In this document: positions 19,831 to 32,553 of the stretch, in pieces
Position numbering within the stretch: position 1 is the stretch's first letter
Layout: each line of letters begins with the position of its first letter
Assembly (NCBI GenBank): GCA_003339415.1
Contig: PDHQ01000353.1
Location: 1 to 32,701 of the forward strand
Origin: Ophiocordyceps camponoti-saundersi (nom. inval.)
Lineage: Eukaryota > Ascomycota > Sordariomycetes > Hypocreales > Ophiocordycipitaceae
Direction: 5' to 3'
Length of the DNA: 32,701 nt
Made by a program: the position numbers and the translations under genes
The notes under the pieces: model-generated
The model's database searches: none
Seen by the model: the letters and a program-made list of their open reading frames with translations, nothing else
What the model was told of the DNA's origin: nothing

Positions 19831-19843
19831 AATAAAACTTATA
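19831..19843. repeat. 13-bp direct repeat, right flank of the insertion in copy C
   Basis: aataaaacttata, identical to 17949-17961. The family 2 integrase sequence resumes here, matching the reverse of copy B from about 28025 downwards. Confidence 0.75.
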
Positions 19844-22800
19844 TTAAAAAAGTATAAAAGTAATATTTTTATTAAAGTATCTTATTATAAGGGAATTATA
19901 AGTTTATTAGATAAGTATAGTAATTAAAGGTTTTTACTTAGAAACTAAAAAATAGCCTTAGAATTATAGCTATTTATAAGTAAAAATAAAATAGTTTATA
20001 ATTTACTTATAAGTACCCGCTTTTAGCGGAAATTTCTAAGCGCTTAACTAAACTACTTAATAGTATATATAATAAAGGGAATTAATATAGAAAGCCTCTA
20101 ATTAAAAGTCCTATAAGGTCTTATCTTAAAAAAAAGCTAAGGCGTCCTAGGTAAAAAGTATAGCTATAAGGAACTAGGACGGGGCCGGGCTAAAGTAAAC
20201 TAGCTATAACTTAAAAAAGTAAATAAATATAAGCTATATAATCTAATTAAAGCGCTCCTCTGTCCCGCGGCGATCTTATTCTCGCTAGGAGAGTATATTA
20301 GGCTATAACGCCTACGTACTAAAATAATACTAAAAGCGGAAGTTAAAAAAAGCGAGTATCTTAGCTTAATATACTTAATATTCTATTATAGCCTTAAGCG
20401 TAGTAAAATACTCTAAGGCTTTATAATCCGTAAAGATAGAAAATAGCCGCGTAATTTTATATAACTTAGTAAATTATATTTTAAAGTAAGAAAAAATAAT
20501 AAGAAGCTTTTTATTATAAATTATATAATTTTATTTTATAAGTAAAAGCTTTTTAAAATAATATATAATAAGCTAAAAGATATAATTTAAGCTAAATTAG
20601 GAAAAATACCCGCTAATAGCCTCGCTAGAATAGTTAGCTTTAATAATAATATTATAATTTAAATTTTACTAAGCGAGGGTAAGGGTAAAGATAAATATAA
20701 ACTTAAGCGTATTAAAAATAAGCTAGTATTTATTAGTTTAGTAGAAAAGCGCGCTATATTTCGTAAGCTTAATTAAGGGGGCTATAAGGTTTAAAAAATA
20801 AGGTATAAAGTTATAATAAAAGTTAGCGAACTTAAGAAAACTATATACGCTTTAGACGTAGGTTAGCGCCTCTTATTCTAAAATTATAGAGATTTTAATA
20901 AGGTTTAGCTATACTTTTTTACTAGCGTAGATAATAAACCCTAAATACTTAACTTTATAAATAATAAAATTATACTTATTAAGATTAAGGAAAAGCTTAG
21001 CTTAATAGAGATATAAAAATATAACGCGTATTTTACGCTAATAATTAAAATAGAAACCTCCTAAATAAATAAGGATATTATCTAAATATATTATAATAAA
21101 GTCCCTTAAGAAGTTATTAAAAGTAATATTAATATAATATTAAAATATAATAAGCGCTTTTATAAAGCTAAAAAAGTAAATAAAGTATTCGAATAAACTA
21201 AACTAAATATAGAAAGCTATAAAGTATTCCTCGCCCTTAGTAATATAAAGCTTATAGAAAGTAATATAAATATTAAATTTCGTAAACTAGTAAGTACCTA
21301 AAAGGCTACGGAGCGTCTCCTTAATAAGCGGGAGGGGATAATAATCTTATTTCGTTATTTTATTTAAAGTATAATAATTAATATAAAAGCGCTACCTACT
21401 TCCTAGCTTTTTTATAAGTAAGATAAGGGCGGCTATAGATAATAAGCTAGCGCGGATTTATCTTTTATCTATTAAGTTAGTAATTTATTTCTAAACTTTA
21501 AAGAGATACTTATAAGGTATATTATAAAGTAAGCCTTAAAGTAAAAAAAATAAGAAACTATTAAGTTTCTAGCGAAGTTAGATATAGTAATTATAACTAT
21601 TATAGTAAAAAGGTAAGATATTAGCTTTCTCCTTATCGAATAAGTTAGTAAAATCTAATATTTTAGAAAATAAAAAGGGGCTCGTAATTAAGGTAAAGGT
21701 TATAATATATAAAACGTAAAAGATATCTTATAAGCTAATAGTAAGGAACTAATAACTAATACGCTACTAAGATTTATAATAGATAAGGGCTATAAAGATA
21801 AAGCTAAGGATAGCTATAATAAAGTAAGTAATTTACTAAGATTTAGAGTATAAAATAACTAATCCGCTAGTAAAGTAAATTATAATTTCCTACTTATTAA
21901 AATATAATAAGATATTATTACGCGTTATTTAAAGTAAGCTAAGAATTAAGTCCTAAGTAAGGCTTAGGATTATATACGCTATTATAAGTAATTACTAACT
22001 ATTAATATTAGCTATAAAATAGATAAGGTAGCGGATAAATAAGTATAGCTTAAAGCGTATATATTATTAATAATATATTTATATAGTAATATAAATTACT
22101 TATAAGTAAAAAAGGGGAATTCGCTTAAGTTAGTAATATTATATAAAAAATTCGCTTATAGTAGCGTAATAATTATAGCTATTATCCGCTTATATAATAA
22201 TAAAAAAAATAAAATTTATAAATATAAGGAAAAGGAGAGGAGGTAAGTTTATATTTTAACTAATATCTATAAAATAGTTATTTAGTATTTTATAAGTAAT
22301 ATTACCGTAAAAGTCCTCCTCTTATAGGAGATTTAGTATAAGGGGGATTTATTTCCTTAGTTTAAGGTAAGGTTCTCCTCCTCTTTTATAATATCTATAA
22401 AGCGAACTAAAAAGGCTAGTAAGGGAGGATTAAGCTTATACTTACGTAAGAAATAGCTAGTAGTAGTACCGCTATAGCGGAGGTAGCGGCCTTTAACGCG
22501 CCGCTTCGTAATCTTATTATTATTAGCCTTAGTTACTTAATAATAAGTCTTATTATTATAGCTATTCCGGCCTTAAAAAAGAGGGCTATTATATTTACTA
22601 AAGCGTAGCTAGGTGCTAGTCTAGTATATATTAGTTATCGGGGTATTTTAAGATAGCTTAAAAATAAAAAGTAAAGGCGTTTAGCTTTTATTTTTAAAGC
22701 GGAAAAACTTAATATTTATAATAATAGCGTAAATTTTAATAATAACGATAATATACTTAGTTAGAGGAATATTACGCCTTATATAATATTAGTAAAAAGC

Positions 22801-23375
22801 TAGCGTAAAAATATAATAAAAGCGTATAACTTTAATTTTATTAGCTTATTTAGTATTATTTACTAAAGTAAGCTTAGCTTTAAAGCGAATAAGGAAATTA
22901 AAGAAAAACTTAGAAGCGCTTTATATAAGGTATTTAAGCTCTATTATAGCTATCTAGCGCTAGTATAAGTAAGTAAATATAATATTAAGGTAACTTAAGA
23001 AATAATTAAGGTTATATTTATATTTAGTACTTTATTTAAAAAATAAAGCTATTTTAGCTTAAATTATAGAAAATAAATATTAGTATAAAAATACTTATTA
23101 GTTATAAGTAATATTAATAAAAGCCTAGTTCGCTTATAGCTTATAAAATATAAGAGAGCGTTATATTAGAAAAAGGTCCTTATTACTATTAAATAGTAAT
23201 TTAAAAGGTAGTAGCTTATAATAAGGTTACGATTACTATTACTTAAGAAGCTATATAAATTAGTACTATTAGCATATAAAGCTTTAAAGCTCCGTAATAA
23301 TAGCTTACTACTCTGAGAGCTAGGCGATAATAGCTTATTAAATATTAAGGTTATCTATAATTAAAATTATTCTAT
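19844..23375 (-). pseudogene. gag-pol: gag-pol remnant of family 2, copy C (gag, RT, RNase H, integrase N-terminal part)
   Basis: Minus-strand frame. The zinc knuckle begins at 22493-22495 and reads Y-L-R-Y-S-G-T-T-T-S-Y-F-L-R-K-Y, with Tyr for Cys/His after RIP; the spacing is CX2C-X6-H-X4-C, two residues more than the canonical CX2CX4HX4C, due to extra ACT codons. RT lies at about 20760-21430, with Y-L-D-N for the YxDD box (Tyr codon 21086-21088). RNase H is at about 20310-20710, with D-Y-K-A-L-E-Y-F-T-T (Asp codon 20426-20428). The integrase HHCC part lies at about 19844-20030. A protease was not identified. All stops are TAA or TAG. The order RT before integrase gives Ty3/Gypsy; no chromodomain was seen. 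Confidence 0.88.
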
Positions 23376-23625
23376 TATAAAAGTTTTATACTTCTTAATA
23401 TTTATAAGAAGCTAACTCTATTAATATAGAATAATTTAAGAGGTTTTAAAATATATATAGTATATATATTTAAAGTTATAATCTATATATAGCCCGCGCC
23501 CGTCCCGCGCGCGGCGCTAACTAATCGTATATACCTATATATATACTATACTTATTATATACGTAGACTTAACTAAGCACCCCTTATATAACTTAGCTAT
23601 TTAGGCGTAGCTTAAATTCCTTATA
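23376..23625 (-). repeat. Family 2 5' LTR, copy C
   Basis: 250 bp, same length as the partner LTR at 14820. It keeps a gcccgcgcccgtcccgcgcg stretch (about 23491-23511), where the other copies have single cgcgcg blocks. Ends with ccttata before the taaaa duplication at 23626-23630. Confidence 0.9.
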
Positions 23626-23630
23626 TAAAA

Positions 23631-24244
23631 CTAAGTTTTTTAAGAAATTATAGCTATTTTTTATAAATATAAGCGCTTATATATAAAATATATTATTATT
23701 ATTAGCTAATTTAAAAAATTAAAGCCTTATTAAGATAATAATAGCTATAATTTATATACCTTATAAATATTTAATTAAATATATATAATCTTAAGAATAT
23801 AAAGTATATATTATTATCTTTTTTTAATATTAAATTTAAAGCGCTAAAATAGCCTCTTACGCTAAAAAAAAGCGCTTTATTAGTATAAAAAGCTTTTATA
23901 AGCATATTTATAAGATTTATTTACTTAATAAAAATAAAATTATTAAAGTTTAAGATATTAAATTTTATAATTTAGCTAATTTAAACTTTAATTAAATAAT
24001 TAAATATATTATTAAATTTAAAATTAAAGAAAATTAAGAAAAATAACTTAATAAGGATAAATTTTTTAAATTTAAGCTTAATAAGATTAATAATAATAAT
24101 AAAAATTATAATTATCTTAATAATTAAAGCTTTAATAAGCTTATTAAAAGCTAAAATATAAATAATATATTTAATTTAAGTAATAAAACTATAAGCCCCT
24201 TTTAATTTAAAAAGCTTATTATATTTTTAAATATAATATAATTC
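23631..24244. other. AT-rich spacer between copies C and B
   Basis: About 610 bp, made of AT-rich words with gcgct motifs near 23850-23875 (agcgctaaaatagcc, acgctaaaaaaaagcgct, a short inverted pair). No long frame, no repeat end and no motif that I recognise. It is probably old RIP-decayed repeat DNA into which copies B and C inserted. Confidence 0.5.
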
Positions 24245-24249
24245 CTTAT

Positions 24250-24497
24250 TATAAAGGATTTAAGCTGCGCCTAAATAGCTAAGTTACGTAGGGGTGCTTA
24301 GTTAAGTCCGCGCGTATAATAAGCGCAAGGTATATATAAGTATATACGATTAGTTAGCGCTACGCGTAGGATAAGCGCGGGCTATATATAAACTATAACC
24401 TTAATATATATATTATATATACCTTAAAACCTCTTAAGTTATTTTATATTAATAAAGTTAGCTTTTTATAAATATTAAAAAGTATAAGACCTTTATA
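24250..24497 (+). repeat. Family 2 5' LTR, copy B (248 bp)
   Basis: Starts tataaagg, ends cctttata (an exact inverted pair), preceded by cttat. It retains agctgcgcc and gcgcaagg, sites lost in the 3' LTR. It is followed by ataaaataattttaattata, the primer-binding site region; copy C has atagaataattttaattata there. Confidence 0.9.
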
Positions 24498-26400
24498 ATA
24501 AAATAATTTTAATTATAAATAACTTTAATATTTAATAAGCTATTATCGCTTAGCTTTTAAAATAGTAAGCTATTATTACGGAGCTTTAAAGCCTTATACG
24601 CTAATAGTATTAATTTATATAGCTTCTTAAATAATAGTAATCGTAACCTTATTATAAGCTATTACTTTTTAGATTACTATTTAATAGTAATAAGAACCTT
24701 TTTTAATATAGCGCTTCCTTATATCTTATAAGCTATAAGTAAACTAAGCCTTTATTAGTATTATTTATAACTAATAAGTATTTTTATATTAATATTTATT
24801 TTTTATAATTTAAGCTAAGGTAGCTTTATTTTTTAAGTAAAGTACTAAATATTAATATAACCTTAATTATTTTTTAAGTTACCTTAATATTATATTTACT
24901 AACTTATATTAGCGCTAGATAGCTATAATAAAGCTTAAATACCTTATATAAGGCGCTTCTAAGTTTTTCTCTAATTTTCTTATTTATTTTAAAGCTAAGC
25001 TTACTTTAGTAAATAATATTAAATAAGCTAATAAGATTAAAGTTATATATTTTTATTATACTTTTATACTAGCTTTTTACTAATATTATATAAGGCGTAA
25101 TATTCCCTTAACTAAGTATAATATCGCTATTACTAAGATTTATACTATTATTATAAATATTAAGTTTTTTTATTTTAAAAATAAAAGCTAAACGCTCTTA
25201 TTTTCTACTTTTAAGCTATTTTAAAATACTTTAATAACTAATATATACTAAACTAGTACTTAGCTATATTTTAGTAAATATAATAGCCCCCCTTTTTAAG
25301 GCTAAAATAGCTACGGCGGTAAAACTTATTATTAGGTAACTAAGGCTAGTAATAATAAGATTATAAAGCGGCGCGCTAAGGGCCGCTATTTTTATTATAG
25401 CGGTATTAGCTATTTCTCGTATAAGTATAAGCTTAATCCTCTTTTACTAGCCTCTTTAGTTTACTTTATAGATATTATAAAAAAAGAGGAGAACCCCGCC
25501 TTAAATTAAGGAAATAAATCCCCCTTATATTAAGTCTCTTATAAGAGGAGGACTTTTATAATAATATTACTTATAGAATATTAGATAATTTTTTTATAAA
25601 TATTAGTTAAAATATAAACTTACCTCCTTTTTATTTTTTTATATTTATAAATTTTATTTTTTTTATTATTATATAAATAGATAATAGCTATAATTATTAC
25701 GCTATTATAAGTAAATCTTTTATATAGCGCTACTAGCTTAAGCGAATTCCCTTTTTTTATTTATAAATAATTTATATTATTATATAAATATATTACTAAT
25801 AGCGTATATACTTTAAATTATATTTATCTATTCGCTACCTTATCTACTTTATAGCTAATATTAATAGCTAGTAATTATTTATAATAGCGTATATAATCTT
25901 AAGCTTTATTTAGGACTTAATTTTTAGCTTATTTTAAATAGCGCGTAATAATATCTCGCTATATTCTAATAAGCGGGAAATTATAATTTACTTTACTAGT
26001 AGATTAGTTATCTTATATTCTAAATCTTAGTAAATTATTTACCTTATTATAGCTATCTTTAGCTTTATTTTTATAGCTCTTATTTACTATAAATCCTAAT
26101 AGTATACTAATTACTAGTTCCTTGCTATTAGCTTATAAGATATTTTTTATATTTTATATATTATAACCTTTACTTTAACTATAAGCCCTTTCTTATTTTT
26201 TAAAATATTAGATTTTACTAACTTATTTAATAAGGAGAAAGCTAATATCTTACCCCCTTATTATAATAATTATAACTACTATATCTAACTTTACTAAAAA
26301 CTTAATAATTCCTTACCTTTTTTACTTTAAGGCTTACTTTATAATATACCTTATAAGTATTTTTATAAAGTTTAGAAATAAATTATTAACTTAATAAATA
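24498..26400 (+). pseudogene. gag: gag region of family 2, copy B
   Basis: Heavily decayed. The one clear landmark is a zinc knuckle at 25387-25428, reading Y-F-Y-Y-S-G-I-S-Y-F-S-Y-K-Y, in which Tyr stands exactly at the CX2CX4HX4C positions (TGT/TGC and CAT to TAT). Such a knuckle binds RNA in the nucleocapsid part of gag. A protease would be expected at about 25600-26200; I could not place its Asp-Ser/Thr-Gly motif with confidence. Confidence 0.75.
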
Positions 26401-28900
26401 AAAGATAAATCCGCGCTAGCTTATTATTTATAGCCGCCCCTATTTTACTTATAAAAAAGCTAGGAGGTAAGTAGTACTTTTATATTAATTATCGTGCCTT
26501 AAATAAAGTAACGGAGTAAGATTATTATCTTTTTTTACTTATTAAGGAGATATTTTATAGCTTTTTAAGTACTTACTAGTTTATAAAACTTTATATTTAT
26601 ACCGCTTTCTATAAGCTTTATATTATAAAAAGTAAAGAATATTTTATAGCTTTTTATACTTAGTTTAGTTTATTTAAATACTTTATCTACTTTTTTAGCT
26701 TTATAAAAGCGCCTGCTATATTCTAATATTATATTAATATTACTTTTAGTAACTCCTTAAAAGATTTTATTATAATATACTTAAATAATATTTTTATTTA
26801 TTTAAGAGGTTCTTATTTTAATTATTAGTATAAAGTATATATTATACTCTTATATCTTTATTAAGCTAAGCTTTTTTTTAATCTTAATAAGTATAATTTT
26901 ACTATTTATAAGGTTAAGTATTTAGGGTTTATTATTTATACTAGTAAAAAAATATAGCTAAACTTTACTAAAGTTTTTATAATTTTAAAATAGGAGGCGC
27001 TAACTTATATTTAAAATATACGTAGTTTTCCTAAGTTTACTAATTTTTATTATAATTTTATACCTTTTTTTTTAAACTTTATAGCCCTCTTAATTAAGCT
27101 TATAAAATATAGCGCGCTTTTCTATTAGATTAATAAATATTAGCTTACTTTTAATACGCTTAAGTTTATATTTATCTTTACCCTTATCTTTACTTAATAA
27201 AATTTAGATTATAATATTATTATTAAAGCTAATTATTTTAATAAAGCTATTAGTAAGTATTTTTTTAATTTAGCTTAAACTATATCTTTTAGCTTATTAT
27301 ATATTATTTTAAGAAACTTTTATTTATAAAATAAAACTATATAATTTATAATAAAAAGCTTTTTACTATTATTTTTTACCTTAAAATATAATTTACTAAG
27401 TTATATAAAATTATATAGCTATTTTTTATTTTTATAGATTATAAGGCTTTAAAGTATTTTACTACGTTTAAGGCTATAATAGAATATTAAGCGCGTTAAG
27501 CTAAGATACTTACCCTTTTTAATTTCCGCTTTTAATATTATCTTAGTATATAGGCGTCGCGGCCTAATATACTCTCTTAGTAAGAATAAGATCGCTACGG
27601 GATAAAGGAGCGCTTTAGTTAGATTATATAGCTTATATTTATTTACTTTTTTAAGTTATAGCTAATTTAATTTAGCTTAGCCCTATTTTAGTTCCTTATA
27701 GCTATATTTTTTACTTAAGATACCCTAGCCCCTTTTTATAATAAAACTTTATAAGACTTTTAGTTAAAAGCTTTTTATATTAATTCTTTTTATTATATAC
27801 GCTATTAAGTAATTTAATTAAGCGCTTAGAAATTTCCGCTAAAAGTAAGTATTTATAAGTAAATTATAAACTATTCTATCTTTATTTATAAATAGCTATA
27901 ATTTTAAAGCTATTTTTAAATTCCTAAATAAGAACTTTTAATTATTATACTTATTTAATAAACTTATAATTCCCTTATAATAGAATATTTTAATAAGAAT
28001 ATTACTTTTATATTTTTTTAATATAAATTTTACTAAAATAATATATTTATAAATATAATATATTTTATTTATAACTATTATTATTATAAAGATTACCTTA
28101 ATTATTAGCGTTATTAAAAGTTATTTTAGCCGCTACCTTTTTTTAAATAGTTTTAAATAACTTTTTTTATAAATTTTATAACTAAGCTACCCGCCGCCTT
28201 AAAGTCCTAGCCTTATTTCCTAATAATTATTATAAATTACTTATTAAAATATATTTAGCTTAAAGCTATAATATTTATAAATATTAAATAATATATTAAG
28301 CGCTTTATTTAATACTAATAGTAACTTTATAGCTTTTTTTATAAGTTAATTTCTAATTATAATTTTAATTAAATAAGCTATTTTTAATTTACTTTTTACT
28401 ATCTTATTAGGGTTAATAAGCTACTTTCTATAATATATTACCTTTAAATTAATAAAAGTATAAAATATATAAATTAAGAGGTATAAGCTATTCTTTATTA
28501 TATAATCTCCTTTTTATAATTTAACTAACCGCGTTACTTACTTATTTACTAGCTTATTTTAAATAATCGAGACTTATTTATAATAAATATTAGTCTTAAC
28601 CGCTTACTTTATAGCTTTAATATTATTTTTCTTAACTAGCTAGCGGAGGTAGCCGCTTTTATCTTTTTCCTAAAAAGCTAAGCTATAATATTTACTTATT
28701 TTTTTATAATAATATTAAACTAATATAAGCTTTTATTACCTAAGCTTAATAGCGGTAATAAGATTTCTTAAATAAGTTTTACTAACTTATAAAATAATTC
28801 TAAATTAATAACTTTATATAGCTTAACTTTACTTATATATAGTTTAACTATTTATTTTAAAAGCTTAATTATTTTAAAAGTAAGTATAAAGTAATAATTA
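26401..28900 (+). pseudogene. pol: pol remnant of family 2, copy B: RT, RNase H, integrase
   Basis: RT about 26440-27110: a G-G-K-x-Y-F-Y-I-N-Y-R-A-L-N-K block (about 26464-26510), then K-A-P-A-I-F-Q-type residues, the YxDD box as Y-L-N-N (26778-26789) and a K-Y-L-G-F-I-I block near 26916. RNase H to about 27560 has D-Y-K-A-L-K-Y-F-T-T (Asp at 27437) and A-R-(stop)-A. Integrase: HHCC region about 27930-28130; S-N-Y-N at 28352-28363 with the second catalytic Asp as Asn (28355-28357); Glu as Lys (28463-28465), exactly 35 residues apart; then I-N-(stop)-E-V and an L-N-N-R-D block about 28580. RT and RNase H are one base out of frame with each other. No chromodomain recognised. Stops are TAA/TAG. 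Confidence 0.9.
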
Positions 28901-30912
28901 TATTAACGCTACTTATTATTACTTTTAATATATTACTTAGTATTTACTTTACCTTTTATATTAATTTTATTAAGTATATTATTAGTAATCTTTTATTATT
29001 TTAGTTATTTACTAATTTCTAGTTAAATCCCCTCCTCTATCTTTCTTATAATAACTTATCTTTTAATAAATATAAAGTTAAGAAAATCCTTATTATAAAA
29101 AACGCTAAAAGTTAGCGCTTATAAAGTAAAATACCTTATTAACTTATCTTTATAAAATAAAAAAATTATATTATTTTAATTTAAAAACTACTTAATAGCT
29201 TTAAATATTATATAATATTAAATTATTTTTAGTTTATATAAAAAAATATACGCTTTTATAATAGCTTAAGGTAAACTTAATTATATATTTATTTAAGCGC
29301 TTTTTATAGCTAATTATCCTCTTTAAGTAATTTTCCCTTTTTATTATATAAATATAATATTACCTTCTTACCCCTTATTCCCTTTTATTTTTTATTTATT
29401 TATTTTTTCTCCTTCTTTATATTAGCTTTAAGCTAATATTTATTTTTTCCGCTTTCTCCTTATAATCCTCTATTATAGTTAAATAACCTAAGAAACTATT
29501 ATAATACTAGCTATAGCTTACCGCTAATATTAACCCGTAATAAATATATCCCTAAGCGGGGGAGGGTATATTTTAAAATTAGGAGAATATTTAATATAAT
29601 ACTAATAGTAAGAGTTTTATTTATCTCGCTCCTAGGCTACGCGCGCTATACGTAAGCGCTAATATAAACTTACTTTACTAATATATAATAAAAAAGGAGA
29701 ATAAATACTATATATAAGCGCTAGGTAACTAAAAGCTAAGTAATATATATAAGTTAGTAAAAATAATATATAATAAGGTAATAAGCGGGCTTAATATATT
29801 ATATAAACTAATTAGCGCTATAACTATTTAATAAGAGATATTATTCCTCTTTTTATTCTCTTACTTTTATATATTAATATCCGCTTAGTAGTTTATAATT
29901 TAAGTAGCTCGCTTATATTACTATTACTTAAAAATCTATTATTATTATTCTTTTTATCGCTAAAAAGATACTTTATATTATAAAGTAAAAAAGTTAAAGC
30001 TAATAATAAGGGCGCTTTATTATTATTATTATTACTATTAGTATTATATTATTATTATAAATATATTATAAATTAAAATATATAAGGTAAATATAATAAT
30101 TATATTATTAGTAGCGGGAATAAGTATAGAAAATTATTATTATTTAAGCGTAAAAAGGGTATAAAAGTTAATTACTAAGCGCGGTATAATATAAATAGCG
30201 GCTAATATAATTTATAAGTAGTTAATATAAGTAAGAAATTCTAATATAAGCTAAGCGCGCTAGCTAGGTATTTTTTTAGCGCGGGGGTAAGCGGGTAAAG
30301 TAATAGCTTATCTTTCCTTAACTATTATCTATAAGTTATAAATAACTTACTATAAATATATATTTATTATAAAAAGATATTTTTCTTAAAAGTACTATCT
30401 TCGCCGCTACTTATATACTTTATAAGCTATCTTATAACTATATTAATAATTAATATTATAGCTATTATAAAAGTTTTAAATATAAAAAGTATATAAATAT
30501 TTTATTTTTTATAATATAGCGATATTTTTATTATCTAAATCCCTTTTTATAATATAGCTACTTATTATATAAAGCGGTAATTATAGCTAACTAAATAATA
30601 TATTAAAGCGGTAATATAATAACTTAATAAATATAAAAAGCTTAAAAATTAATAATAATAAAAAAAAAGAATAAATAGCTATAAAAAGCTTAGATAATAA
30701 TAATAATAGAAAAAAAAACTATAAGAATATAATAGTAGAGTAATAAAATATAAGGCTTAGAGAAATATTTACTTAATAAGGGAAAATAATATAACTAGCT
30801 TAAGGAGAAAAAAAAAGGAAGAAAAATTTTCTATATAAAGGATATTTTAACTTATACCTTATATATATATATATTATAGCTAAAAATACTCTTTTCTTAA
30901 GGTAATAAGGTA
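28901..30912 (+). other. Long 3' internal region of family 2 (copy B)
   Basis: Collinear with 871-2881 in copy A and with 15070-17080 in copy C. No domain recognised. It includes a TTA/ATT microsatellite near 30018-30055, gcgcgctagc blocks (about 30256-30290) and a purine-rich stretch (about 30640-30820) that leads towards the LTR. The same architecture in three copies shows that it is part of the element and not a chance insertion. Confidence 0.55.
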
Positions 30913-31162
30913 TATAAGGGATTTAAGCTATACTCGAATAGCTAAGTTATATAAGGGGTACTTAGTTAAGTCTACGCGTATAACGGGCGCGGGGTATATA
31001 TAAGTATATATAATTAGTTAGCGCTACGCGCGGAATAGGCGCGGGCTATATATAAACTATAACCCTAAGTACGTATATTATATATACCTTAAAACCTCTT
31101 AAGTTATTTTATATTAATAAAGTTAGCTTCTTATAAATATTAAAGAGTATAGGACCTTTATA
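30913..31162 (+). repeat. Family 2 3' LTR, copy B (250 bp)
   Basis: Starts tataaggg, ends cctttata, followed by the duplication cttat. It carries both gcgcggg direct repeats that flank the deletion seen in copy A. Confidence 0.9.
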
Positions 31163-31167
31163 CTTAT

Positions 31168-31682
31168 ACTTAATTAAATATTTAGCGCTTAATTTAATAA
31201 TTTAGCTAATAAAAAAGCTCCTTTATAAGTAAAGCTAAAAAATAAAATTATAATACTTATTACTAATTAAAAAACTTATTTTATAATAGCTATTATAGCT
31301 AATTTTATTACTAACGCTATTTTTAAAAATATTAATAAAGAAAAGGTAAAGATTCCTAACTTTATTCTCCTAATTAACGCTATATTTAATATTTTAATAT
31401 TATTAACGCTTAAAGGCTAGTAAAATATATAAAAATAATCCGATTATTTTTCCTTTTAGCGCCTAATAATAAATATAAAAATTAAAGCCTTATATAATAG
31501 ATAAACTTAAAATCTTATTAATTAACTTATTAGTAAGTAAATTCTATTTAATAAATAAGTATTTATAATAAAAACGCTTAAGAATAAAGTTATAATAATT
31601 AAAATATATTAATATATATAAGAGGATAAAGAAAAAACCTTATACTTTATTAAGAACTTTTATATTACTATATATAAAAGAT
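31168..31682. other. AT-rich spacer between copy B and copy E
   Basis: About 515 bp, RIP-decayed, slightly richer in G and C at 31330-31480 (gcgcctaataata, aacgctatattt). No frame, motif or repeat recognised. It is not the same sequence as the spacer at 3080-3578. Confidence 0.5.
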
Positions 31683-31882
31683 TAGTCTATAACTAATTAT
31701 AGCTAGATAAGGGGGATTATAGCGGATATATTTAGGTCTTCCTAATAGCGCTTAGTTATCGCGCGGGGTATATAGCTAGCTTAGGAGGGGGGCTTCTCTC
31801 CCCTCTCCTTCCTTTTTTTAATAGCTTTAATTATAACTTTACTTTAGCTTACTTTTATAATCGCCTTAATAAGACCTTTATA
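31683..31882 (+). repeat. Family 3 5' LTR (copy E)
   Basis: 200 bp, same ends (tagtctataac...agacctttata) as the two LTRs of copy D. Followed by ttaattaaagctcctctt, exactly as after the 5' LTR of copy D, so this is a 5' and not a 3' LTR. Confidence 0.85.
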
Positions 31883-32553
31883 TTAATTAAAGCTCCTCTT
31901 ACCGCTAACTAAACGTAAAAATAAAATCTTAGTATAAAATATTATTAAATTTTATTTATATTAAAGCTATTTTTAGCTTATTCCGGCCTAAATTTTTAGC
32001 TAGCTATTATATATACTAAATTTATAATTAACGGAGCTATAATTAAGGAGCCTAAGTCCTAGTTTTATTATATTTTTTCTTATCTTAGCACCTTTTAGTA
32101 AATATTTTTTCCGTATATTATTATAGCTATAAATTTTTCTTACTAGCTTAAAGCTTTTTTAATATATATCTCTAAGCTTCTTAGGGAAAGTTATAAGAAG
32201 CGCTAAGTAAGTTTTTCCTTAATTAAGATATATTAAGGGCTATTAAAGCCCCTTAGAGAATATATTATAAGGTAAAAATATACCTTTTTCGAAGCTAGAC
32301 CGTTATATTAGTTCGATTATATTAAGATTACTTTACACTTATCTAAGCTATATAAGGAGCTATAAGAGCGCTTAGATCGTAAAAACTAGCCTATAATATA
32401 CGCGGCCTTTACTAGCTTTCTTTAAAGCTTTAATAAAATATTTAGTTCTAAGAATATTTTTAATACGCTAGTTAATTTACCGCCTCTTTTTTCTACTAAC
32501 TTAATAAATATTATATTTATATAATTTTATTTTAATATTACTAAGCGCTAGCT
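31683..32553 (+). mobile_element. Family 3 LTR element, copy E, 5' part
   Basis: Has the 200-bp 5' LTR (31683-31882) and then 671 bp that align with copy D 3779-4449. At 32553/32554 the alignment stops at a shared gcgctagc and gives way to a MITE-like repeat. The rest of the element, if it exists, lies beyond the window. Differences from copy D are almost all transitions. One ACA survives at 32334-32336 (tttacactt), an exception to the GCA rule. Confidence 0.85.

Larger units (their letters stand above)
14820..23625 (-). mobile_element. Family 2 full-length Ty3/Gypsy element, copy C, with an internal insertion
   Basis: Minus-oriented element with a 250-bp LTR at each end (14820-15069 is 3', 23376-23625 is 5'), both ending in RIP forms of TG...CA, flanked by the 5-bp duplication taaaa (14815-14819 and 23626-23630). 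Total 8806 bp; without the 1.88-kb insertion it is 6.92 kb, like copy B. Order on the minus strand: LTR, gag with zinc knuckle, RT, RNase H, integrase (split by the insertion at 17962-19830), 2-kb 3' region, LTR. From the first Cys of the knuckle to the RT Tyr is 1407 bp, and from there to an RNase H Asp is 660 bp, both multiples of 3, so gag-pol looks like a single frame. It is the least decayed family 2 copy but is still cut by many stops. Confidence 0.92.
24250..31162 (+). mobile_element. Family 2 full-length Ty3/Gypsy element, copy B
   Basis: 6913-bp plus-oriented element with LTRs 24250-24497 and 30913-31162 and the 5-bp duplication cttat (24245-24249 and 31163-31167). It is collinear with copy C read in reverse, minus the insertion in C. 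Order: LTR, gag with zinc knuckle (25387-25428), RT, RNase H, integrase, 2-kb 3' region, LTR. Decay is stronger than in copy C: G+C is lower and the frame shifts, since the distance from the RT Tyr (26778) to the RNase H Asp (27437) is 659 bp against 660 in C, and knuckle to RT is 1391 bp, not a multiple of 3. The element is inactive. Confidence 0.93.

Noticed and set aside
14815..24249. tRNA, rRNA or other RNA genes in the spacers
   Set aside because: No tRNA-like cloverleaf with conserved B-box (ggttcgaatcc) or other structured RNA was seen on either strand; nearly all CpA/TpG are lost there too.
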